From NCBI GenBank assembly GCA_937950565.1, contig CALFCS010000045.1, positions 1-19,093 on the forward strand: a stretch of DNA of 19,093 bases. The letters are read 5' to 3'. The stretch's first letter is position 1, and every line of letters starts with the position of its first letter. Origin of the DNA: an uncultured Lachnospiraceae bacterium. Its GTDB lineage: Bacteria > Bacillota > Clostridia > Lachnospirales > Lachnospiraceae. This document shows positions 13,836-19,093 of the stretch, piece after piece. The position numbers were made by a program, and so were the translations under genes. Below the pieces are notes generated by a model that was not told the DNA's origin, did not search any database, and worked only from the letters and a program-made list of their open reading frames with translations.

Positions 13836-13867
13836 AAAAATGGGGGTGCAGGAATTTGCACCCCCAT
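13836..13867 (-). terminator. Intra-operon terminator between binding protein and permeases
   Basis: ATGGGGGTGCA-ggaatt-TGCACCCCCAT is a perfect 11-bp stem. The minus strand continues with TTTTT. Flanking AATCTAAA/TTTAGATT (13831-13838 and 13871-13878) can lengthen the stem. Partial termination here would give an excess of binding protein over the membrane parts, as is common for importers. Confidence 0.85.
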
Positions 13868-13891
13868 ATGTTTAGATTAGATTATAAATAG

Positions 13892-15049
13892 TTACTGTAC
13901 AAGTAATGGAGCGATTTCTTCTTCCCAACGTGTTTTAGCTGTTTCACAAGCTGCGGAGTAAGCTTCTGCATCTGAAATCAGAACTGCGTCTGCAACATCT
14001 TCTTTGCTGATAACCTGGTCAGCATATTCTTCTGCGATTTCAAAATCTTCTCTTGTCGGCATAGCGCCTGCCAGTGCCAGATATGTCTGTCCTTCATCGC
14101 TGAACATAACTTCTCTTGTAAGAGCTGCTGCATGTGGATGAGGTGCATATTTGTTGATTACAGATGCATATCCATTCTGAAGACATCCATCAGAAGGAAC
14201 AACTGCTGTCATCGCATACTGGCTGATATTCTTGCTGTAAGGAATACCCTGGAAACTCCATACAACACCAACTGTGATTTCACCGGATTCAAAGTTTGCC
14301 TGTGTGATATCCAATGTATTGATTCTTCCTGCTTCAGCCATCTCTGTCCAGAATTCAAATGCCGGTTCAAGATTGTTCATATCGCCGCCGAATGCATATG
14401 CGGAAGCGATAAATGCACCCTGTGCGTTACCACCGGTAAGAGGTCCAAGGGCAACTTTGTAGTCGCCTTCACGGATATCCTGCCAGGACTGAGGTACGTT
14501 CTCAACCTGATCTGTATTTACAAGGAATGTTGTAACACCTGTGTATGCAACCATCCATTTTCCGTCTTCGCCTTTAGCCCAGTCCGGAACGCTGTCCCAA
14601 TAGGAAGTCTTATATCCCTGAACAAGGTCTTCGGAAACAGCCTGTCCTGCGAATCCATAACCAACATCACCCATATCCTTTGTACCGTTTTCGCCTTCTG
14701 TTGCGAACATCTGAAGTTCCTCAGAGGAACTCATATCAGTATCATTATGTGTGAGACCATGAGTTTCGCTCATTGCTGTCCATAATGAACCCCAGTCAGC
14801 CCATTCATTCGGCATACCAACAGATTCAACATGGCCTTCTTCTTTTGCCTTCTCAGTAAGTTCTTCCAGGCTTAAAGCATTCAAATCCCCAGCAGCTGCT
14901 GTTGTTTCTCCGCCTGTTTCGGCCGTTGTCTCTGCAGTTGTTTCAGCAGCTTTTGTTTCTTTCTTTTCTCCGCCGCCGCAGCCAACCAAAGCCAGACACA
15001 TTGCTCCGGTTAAAGCAATTGCCAATGATTTCTTAGTCATCTTTTTCAT
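13892..15049 (-). CDS. Extracellular solute-binding lipoprotein of an ABC importer
   Basis: A 385-residue lipoprotein. The signal peptide MKKMTKKSLAIALTGAMCLA is followed by the lipobox LVGC with Cys24 as lipidation site. A Thr/Ala/Glu/Gly-rich linker (about 31-54) leads into a two-lobed binding protein of the PotD/AfuA/2-aminoethylphosphonate type, with SVGMPNEWADWGSLW near the start of the first lobe and TFLVNTDQ and ALGPLTGG further on. No Tyr-Tyr pair as in ferric-binding FbpA is seen, so iron is not favoured. Polyamine, phosphonate or another small anion/cation remain open. AGGAGG precedes the ATG. It is the first gene of the four-gene importer operon, with its own promoter at 15160-15188 and a terminator after it. 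Confidence 0.92.
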   Translation of the reverse strand: MKKMTKKSLAIALTGAMCLALVGCGGGEKKETKAAETTAETTAETGGETTAAAGDLNALSLEELTEKAKEEGHVESVGMPNEWADWGSLWTAMSETHGLTHNDTDMSSSEELQMFATEGENGTKDMGDVGYGFAGQAVSEDLVQGYKTSYWDSVPDWAKGEDGKWMVAYTGVTTFLVNTDQVENVPQSWQDIREGDYKVALGPLTGGNAQGAFIASAYAFGGDMNNLEPAFEFWTEMAEAGRINTLDITQANFESGEITVGVVWSFQGIPYSKNISQYAMTAVVPSDGCLQNGYASVINKYAPHPHAAALTREVMFSDEGQTYLALAGAMPTREDFEIAEEYADQVISKEDVADAVLISDAEAYSAACETAKTRWEEEIAPLLVQ

Positions 15050-15062
15050 AGTTTCTCCTCCT

Positions 15063-15105
15063 TTTTTATGGACTCATATTAAAAAGTCCTCATAAACCAT
15101 AAAAA
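15063..15105 (-). promoter_or_regulatory. Hairpin in the 5' leader of the binding-protein gene
   Basis: TTTTTATGG / CCATAAAAA arms (15063-15071 and 15097-15105) enclose an alternative inner pair GGACT/AGTCC. The structure ends just before the AGGAGG ribosome site, in a leader of about 100 bases. It could influence translation or mRNA stability. I do not recognize a known riboswitch. Confidence 0.35.
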
Positions 15106-15159
15106 GAGCAGAAAGGAATCCCCCATGACATTCTCTCTCTAACTCTATCCGTCATAGCC

Positions 15160-15188
15160 ATTCTAACATAAATTGTGTGCATTGTAAA
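15160..15188 (-). promoter_or_regulatory. Sigma-A-type promoter of the ABC importer operon
   Basis: On the minus strand TTTACA and TAGAAT are separated by exactly 17 bases, with the start of transcription expected near 15153. Confidence 0.75.
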
Positions 15189-15285
15189 CTAAAAATTGTC
15201 TATTTTTCATAATCTTTTGGTACTTTTAACCTTAATTTTTTAACATTCGAATTTGTCTAAATTTTCACAATATTCTTTAAAAACA

Positions 15286-15325
15286 AAAAGGCATAAGGGC
15301 GCTTTGACACACCTTTATGCCTTTT
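15286..15325 (-). terminator. Intrinsic terminator after purA
   Basis: AAAAGGCATAA / TTATGCCTTTT is an 11-bp stem with an 18-base loop, followed on the minus strand by TGTTTTT. It starts 15 bases beyond the purA stop codon. Confidence 0.75.
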
Positions 15326-15339
15326 ATCTCTCACAAAAT

Positions 15340-16635
15340 TTATTTTGTCAGGCTGCTCTGGCGATGAATAATCTCATGCCGCCCCGGACCATTGGAAACC
15401 ATGGTAATCGGAACCTCCAGCTCTTTCTCAATAAATTCAATATAATTCCGGCAGTTTTCCGGAAGGTCTTCATATTTTGTAATACCGCGAATCTCTGTCT
15501 TCCAGCCAGGCAAAGTCGTATATACCGGTTTTGCCTTTTTGAGCTGCGGTGTTGCCGGGAAATCCTTTGTTATTTTACCGTCAATCTCATATCCGATACA
15601 GATTGGCAGTTCATCCAGATACCCGAGAACATCCAGAACGGTTAACGCCACTTCGGTTGCTCCCTGCATACGGCATCCATATCTGGAAGCCACAGCATCG
15701 AACCAGCCCATACGTCTCGGCCGACCGGTTGTCGCTCCAAATTCACCGCCGTCTCCGCCCCTGCGGCGAAGTTCATCGGCTTCAGCGCCAAAAATCTCAG
15801 AAACAAACTCTCCGGCGCCCACGGCACTGGAATAAGCCTTTACAACAGTGACAACGTCTTTAATCTCATATCCCGGGATTCCTGCGCCGATTGCGCCATA
15901 GGAAGCCAGTGTGGAAGAAGATGTTACCATCGGATAAATACCAAAATCCGGGTCCTTTAATGAACCGAGCTGACCTTCAAGCAAAATCTTCTTGCCCGCT
16001 TTGATGGCATCCCGCAAAAATACGGAAACATCACACACAAATGGGCGAATCATCTCTCTGTATTTCAAAAGTTCCTGGAATATTTCTTCCGGATCAATCG
16101 GAGCTTTATGATATAAATGTTCTACAAGTACATTTTTTGTTTCAAGTACCCGGTAAACCTTTTCTTTTAATACATCCTCATCATCAAAAAGCTCATTCAC
16201 CTGGAAACCTGTTTTTGCATATTTATCAGAATAAAATGGTGCAATACCGGATTTTGTGGAGCCAAAGGATTTGCCTCCCAGACGTTCTTCCTCATACTGG
16301 TCAAACAGAATATGGTATGGCATAAGAATCTGTGCCCGATCCGACACAAGAATCTTCGGCTGCGGAACTCCCTGTTTTACCAGAGAATCAATCTCATCAA
16401 CCAAATTCTGAATATTCAAAGCCACACCGTTTCCGATAACACTGGTGGTGTGGTTATAAAACACGCCCGACGGAAGAATATGAAGAGCAAATTTGCCATA
16501 GTCGTTAATAATTGTATGCCCTGCATTGCTTCCGCCCTGGAATCTGACAATAATATCCGATTCCTCTGCAAGCATATCAGTAATCTTACCTTTGCCTTCA
16601 TCTCCCCAGTTTGCGCCAACGATTGCTTTAACCAT
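15340..16635 (-). CDS. purA: Adenylosuccinate synthetase
   Basis: A 431-residue cytoplasmic enzyme that joins aspartate to IMP using GTP, the first committed step to AMP. The GTP loop GDEGKGK (11-17, with Asp12) and QGGSNAGHT (33-41, with His40) are present, as are TTGRPRR (302-308) and VSNGPGR (413-419). Two regions differ from the classical enzyme. The IMP-contact loop reads GSTKSGIAP (125-133) where most have GTTxRGIGP, and EGQLGSLKDPDFGIYP (220-235) replaces the usual EGAQGxxLDIDxGTYP. These look like a clostridial sub-family rather than damage, because the frame and all surrounding motifs are intact. It is monocistronic: a promoter at 16706-16734 lies upstream and a terminator follows. 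Confidence 0.93.
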   Translation of the reverse strand: MVKAIVGANWGDEGKGKITDMLAEESDIIVRFQGGSNAGHTIINDYGKFALHILPSGVFYNHTTSVIGNGVALNIQNLVDEIDSLVKQGVPQPKILVSDRAQILMPYHILFDQYEEERLGGKSFGSTKSGIAPFYSDKYAKTGFQVNELFDDEDVLKEKVYRVLETKNVLVEHLYHKAPIDPEEIFQELLKYREMIRPFVCDVSVFLRDAIKAGKKILLEGQLGSLKDPDFGIYPMVTSSSTLASYGAIGAGIPGYEIKDVVTVVKAYSSAVGAGEFVSEIFGAEADELRRRGGDGGEFGATTGRPRRMGWFDAVASRYGCRMQGATEVALTVLDVLGYLDELPICIGYEIDGKITKDFPATPQLKKAKPVYTTLPGWKTEIRGITKYEDLPENCRNYIEFIEKELEVPITMVSNGPGRHEIIHRQSSLTK

Positions 16636-16705
16636 AATAAAATCTCAGCTCCTTAAAAGTATTCGTACAACAATTGTAAACTAAGCCGCGTTTACATACT
16701 CTTAC

Positions 16706-16734
16706 ATTTTATGCTATAAACAACAAAAAGTAAA
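16706..16734 (-). promoter_or_regulatory. Sigma-A-type promoter of purA
   Basis: On the minus strand TTTACT and TAAAAT are spaced by 17 bases, about 70 bases upstream of the purA start. No PurR box or purine riboswitch fold was recognized in the leader. Confidence 0.6.
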
Positions 16735-16737
16735 GCT

Positions 16738-16770
16738 AAAAAATGCGGCCAGGGAAATTTCCCTGACCGC
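16738..16770 (-). terminator. Intrinsic terminator after hbd
   Basis: GCGG-c-CAGGGAAATTTCCCTG-a-CCGC (16745-16770) is a long near-perfect palindrome. Directly after it the minus strand has ATTTTTTAG. Confidence 0.85.
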
Positions 16771-16796
16771 GAGATATTTCTTATTGGACAAAAGAA

Positions 16797-17639
16797 TTAA
16801 TATTTGAAGAATCCTTCGCCAGTCTTTCTTCCAAGTTTTCCGCCGCGAACCATCTGTCTCATCAGACGGGAAGCGCGATATTTGGAATCACATGTTTCAG
16901 CATAGAAAGTATCCATGATGTGTAAGCATGTATCCAAACCGATCAAATCGCCAAGAGCCAAAGGTCCCATTGGATGATTGCATCCAAGTTTCATGGATTT
17001 ATCAATAGCCTCTGCGGAAGCCAGTCCTTCTTCAAGAACGATAGCTGCTTCGTTGATCATCGGAATAAGAATACGGTTAACAACGAATCCAGGTCCTTCT
17101 TTAACTTCTACAGGGTCTTTGCCGATTTCTTTGGACAATTCATAAACTGTATCAAATGTTTCTTTGGATGTGTTTAATCCATTGATAACTTCAACCAACT
17201 TCATAACTGTTGCCGGATTGAAGAAATGCATGCCAATGACTTTATCCTGACGCTTTGTTGCAGATGCGATTTCTGTAATAGAAATAGAAGATGTATTTGT
17301 TGCTAAAATTGTCTCTGGTTTGCAGAGTGCATCCAGTTTTGCAAACAAATCTTTTTTAACCTGTACATTTTCAACAATTGCTTCGATAACAAGATCAGCG
17401 TCTGCTGCAGCATCTAAGGAAACAGATGTAGAAACTTTAGACATAATATCTGCTTTTTTCTCTTCTGTCATTTTTCCCTTGGAAACCATTTTGTCAAGGC
17501 TTTTTTCGAGTTTTCCAACCTGAGTTGCCAGAATTTCTTCGGACATATCGTTAAATACTACCTGATATCCTGTCTTAGCCAAAACCTGTCCGATATCAAG
17601 TCCCATCTGTCCTGCGCCCACAATAAATACTTTTTTCAT
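16797..17639 (-). CDS. hbd: 3-hydroxybutyryl-CoA dehydrogenase
   Basis: A 280-residue cytoplasmic NAD(P)-dependent dehydrogenase interconverting acetoacetyl-CoA and 3-hydroxybutyryl-CoA, a step of clostridial butyrate formation. VFIVGAGQMGLDIGQVLAKT at 4-23 is the dinucleotide loop. NTSSIS (115-120, Ser117), GMHFFNPA (136-143, His138), LVEVI (148-152, Glu150) and VVNRIL (186-191, Asn188) supply the catalytic residues of the family. GGKLGRKTGEGFF ends the protein as usual. AGGAGGG is 5 bases before the ATG. The usual partners (crotonase, butyryl-CoA dehydrogenase, Etf, thiolase) are not adjacent, so it stands alone between terminators. A Rex-type site upstream suggests control by the NADH/NAD+ ratio. 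Confidence 0.94.
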   Translation of the reverse strand: MKKVFIVGAGQMGLDIGQVLAKTGYQVVFNDMSEEILATQVGKLEKSLDKMVSKGKMTEEKKADIMSKVSTSVSLDAAADADLVIEAIVENVQVKKDLFAKLDALCKPETILATNTSSISITEIASATKRQDKVIGMHFFNPATVMKLVEVINGLNTSKETFDTVYELSKEIGKDPVEVKEGPGFVVNRILIPMINEAAIVLEEGLASAEAIDKSMKLGCNHPMGPLALGDLIGLDTCLHIMDTFYAETCDSKYRASRLMRQMVRGGKLGRKTGEGFFKY

Positions 17640-17751
17640 AGTGCCCTCCTACTGTGAATTATTTGGTATATTGTTTTCTGATTTTTCGTACAAACAGCAA
17701 ATTTGACAATTATTTAACTTCTTTTTCATATTACTGCTTGCTACCAACTTC

Positions 17752-17780
17752 ATTCTACCTCAATTTGTCCGAAAAGTAAA
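17752..17780 (-). promoter_or_regulatory. Proximal sigma-A-type promoter of hbd
   Basis: On the minus strand TTTACT and TAGAAT are spaced by 17 bases, giving a leader of about 105 bases. A second possible promoter, TTGATA-16-GATTAT (17837-17864), overlaps the Rex-like operator. Confidence 0.6.
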
Positions 17781-17795
17781 GTCATTATTTCGCTA

Positions 17796-17840
17796 TTATC
17801 CACAACTTTTAGTATGTTTTTCAATAACTTTTGTGCATAA
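17796..17840. promoter_or_regulatory. Two DnaA-box matches in opposite orientation
   Basis: TTATCCACA on the plus strand (17796-17804) is a perfect DnaA box. TTATGCACA on the minus strand (17832-17840) fits TTATNCACA. They lie 27 bases apart in the hbd upstream region. Two boxes do not make an origin, but regulation by DnaA or titration of it is possible. Confidence 0.4.
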
Positions 17841-17854
17841 TCAAGGTTTACCCG

Positions 17855-17872
17855 TTGTTATCAAATTAACAA
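17855..17872. promoter_or_regulatory. Rex-type redox operator
   Basis: TTGTTATCAAATTAACAA matches the clostridial Rex consensus TTGTTAANNNNTTAACAA in all but one defined position. Rex is the NADH-sensing repressor of fermentation genes, including hbd and crt-bcd genes in Clostridia. The site lies 216 bases upstream of hbd and overlaps a possible distal -35 box. Confidence 0.65.
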
Positions 17873-17882
17873 CTTTCAGATA

Positions 17883-17902
17883 TGGCGCCTGAAAAGGCGC
17901 CA
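17883..17902 (-). terminator. GC-rich hairpin after ridA
   Basis: TGGCGCC-tgaaaa-GGCGCCA is a perfect 7-bp stem lying 9 bases after the ridA stop codon. No U-tract follows on the minus strand, so termination may be partial. Confidence 0.5.
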
Positions 17903-17911
17903 ATGAGTCTC

Positions 17912-18292
17912 TTATTTTTCTGCCGCAATGACCTCGATTTCAACAAGGGCGCCCTTTGGAAGGGCGGCAACCTCCACGCAGGAGCGGGCCGGAGCATCCC
18001 CGGCAAAGTATTTTGCATAAATCTCATTGACCGTCGCAAAGTCATTTATATTATCCAGAAAAACTGTGGTTTTAATCACGTCTTCATACTTCAGGCCGGC
18101 TTCCTCAAGCACAGCTCCGAGATTTTTTAATACCTGCTCTGTCTGAGCCACAATGCCCTCAGCCAGCACACCGGTCTCAGGAATCAGGCCAATCTGTCCC
18201 GATGTAAATACAAAATTTCCTGCTTTTACCGCATGGACATAAGGACCCACGGCCGCCGGTGCATTTTTTGCGTTAATCACTGTTTTTGTCAT
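17912..18292 (-). CDS. ridA: RidA family reactive imine/enamine deaminase
   Basis: A 126-residue protein of the YjgF/YER057c/UK114 (RidA) family, normally a trimer that hydrolyses reactive 2-aminoacrylate and other enamines to ketoacids and ammonia. AVGPYVHAVKAGNFVFTSGQ (14-33) holds the conserved GPY and SGQ segments. PARSCVEVAALPKGALVEIE (101-120) contains the active-site Arg103, which separates true RidA from non-deaminating relatives, and Glu118. I chose the ATG at 18292, 8 bases after GGAGG; the longer frame starts inside the upstream gene. It follows the xdhC-like gene by 19 bases, so they form one operon. That pairing suggests a role beside purine or molybdenum-hydroxylase metabolism. 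Confidence 0.92.
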   Translation of the reverse strand: MTKTVINAKNAPAAVGPYVHAVKAGNFVFTSGQIGLIPETGVLAEGIVAQTEQVLKNLGAVLEEAGLKYEDVIKTTVFLDNINDFATVNEIYAKYFAGDAPARSCVEVAALPKGALVEIEVIAAEK

Positions 18293-18311
18293 CCTATTTA
18301 CCTCCATTTTG

Positions 18312-19093
18312 TCACTCTGCATATGTCTTTATATTGTTTCCTTCGATAAGCACATCCATAACTCCGCCGCAGACCATCACATCTTCCTCGCTGACATCCT
18401 TTGTCATATCCACGGTCTTTACGGTACATCTTCCGGTTCCCACATACTTTAGGGCTTCCCGCATGACCTCAGCCTCGGCACAGCCGCCGCCGATACTGCC
18501 GTATATCCGCCCTTCCGGGTAGATGATCATTTTAGCCCCGCTCCGCCGCGGCGTTGAACCCTTTGTGGAGAGCACCGTTGCCACTGCACAGGGGCCCCTT
18601 TCCGCGGCCAGTCTCTCGAGGACACGAAAATCCGCATCCGCGGCAGTTTTGCTCATGGAGCGGCTGTTATCCCGTCGCCTTTCAATCATCTCCGCAAGAA
18701 TGGACACAGCTATCTCCGCCGGAGACAGGGCGCCAATCGGCAGGCCGATTGGCATATGAATGTTTTCAACGGCTTTTTCCTCATAGCCTTCCGACTGGAG
18801 AATTTTCCGGATTTCTGAAACCCGCCTCCGGGAGCCCATCATTCCCATATAAGCCGGTTCTGTCCCCGAAAGCAAAGCGCGCAGACAATCCATGTCATAG
18901 CGGTGCCCCCGGGTCACCACCGCCACAAAGTCGCTGGATGTTATGTGTAATTTGTCGAAACACCGCTCAAAGCTTTCACACAGCACCTGCCGGGCCTTTG
19001 GGAAGCGTTCCCGGCTGGCAAAGAATGGGCGGTCATCAATCACCGTCACCGCAAAGCCACATTCCGCCCCAAAAAGAGCCAGCGGCCATGATA
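18312..19093 (-). CDS. XdhC/CoxI family molybdenum-hydroxylase maturation protein (5' end beyond window)
   Basis: The gene enters from the right edge; 259 residues to the stop are visible, and the start is not in the window. The first part is the Rossmann domain of XdhC proteins: LFGAECGFAVTVIDDRPFF at 6-24, TRGHRYD (60-66), YMGMMGSRRR (81-90) and PIGLPIGALSPAEIAVSILAE (114-134). The second part is an XdhC/CoxI domain: TVLSTKGSTPRRSGAKM (172-188), GSIGGGCAEAE (198-208) and a VCGGVMDVLIE end. Such proteins insert or sulfurate the molybdenum cofactor of xanthine dehydrogenase-like enzymes. The domain order is the reverse of the better-known XdhC, where the CoxI part comes first. Co-transcription with ridA is likely. 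The hydroxylase genes themselves, if present, lie outside. Confidence 0.88.
   Translation of the reverse strand, partial: SWPLALFGAECGFAVTVIDDRPFFASRERFPKARQVLCESFERCFDKLHITSSDFVAVVTRGHRYDMDCLRALLSGTEPAYMGMMGSRRRVSEIRKILQSEGYEEKAVENIHMPIGLPIGALSPAEIAVSILAEMIERRRDNSRSMSKTAADADFRVLERLAAERGPCAVATVLSTKGSTPRRSGAKMIIYPEGRIYGSIGGGCAEAEVMREALKYVGTGRCTVKTVDMTKDVSEEDVMVCGGVMDVLIEGNNIKTYAE

Noticed and set aside
14132..14785. 217-codon plus-strand frame within the binding-protein gene
   Set aside because: Antisense to a well-defined lipoprotein; Cys-rich composition typical of a complementary frame.
15050..15160. Known riboswitch in the importer leader
   Set aside because: The leader is short and none of its helices matched a conserved riboswitch core I know.

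Overview
The window looks like the genome of a low-to-mid GC Clostridia bacterium, most likely a gut Lachnospiraceae. The reasons are strong AGGAGG ribosome sites, a Thr/Ala/Glu-rich lipoprotein linker, a divergent PurA type, a stand-alone 3-hydroxybutyryl-CoA dehydrogenase with a Rex-type operator, and a mobile-element module of clostridial type. The family assignment rests on recognition of protein types, not on a search.

Region 1 (1-3379) is part of an integrative/mobilizable element. A DnaC-like helicase loader and a replisome-organizer protein overlap by 4 bases (minus strand) behind a leader with an intrinsic-terminator hairpin. Two small paralogous HTH regulators follow upstream. Facing them is a MobC-type relaxosome gene, preceded by a cluster of inverted repeats that looks like an oriT. 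No relaxase follows mobC inside the window.

Region 2 (3380-8818) is a five-gene minus-strand operon: SDR, flavoprotein, aldo/keto reductase, iron-sulfur-type flavoprotein and MATE efflux pump. A divergent LysR regulator sits at its head and a terminator hairpin at its tail. It reads as a redox/xenobiotic detoxification and efflux unit, perhaps cargo of the element.

Region 3 (8819-9278) is non-coding and appears to be a junction or scar. It holds a long imperfect hairpin, a tandem 11-bp repeat and a decayed N-terminal fragment of a low-molecular-weight protein tyrosine phosphatase gene whose remainder is missing.

Region 4 (9279-11092) carries two Fic proteins of different self-inhibition classes in tandem. 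The first has an HTH domain and an N-terminal inhibitory motif (class II). The second has a C-terminal inhibitory motif (class III). Palindromic elements lie upstream of each.

Region 5 (11096-19093) looks like ordinary chromosome, all on the minus strand: an ABC importer operon (lipoprotein, two permeases, ATPase) with an internal terminator after the binding-protein gene, then purA, hbd, ridA and a 5'-truncated xdhC-like gene. ridA and xdhC are 19 bases apart and probably co-transcribed. A near-perfect Rex operator and two DnaA-box matches lie between ridA and hbd.
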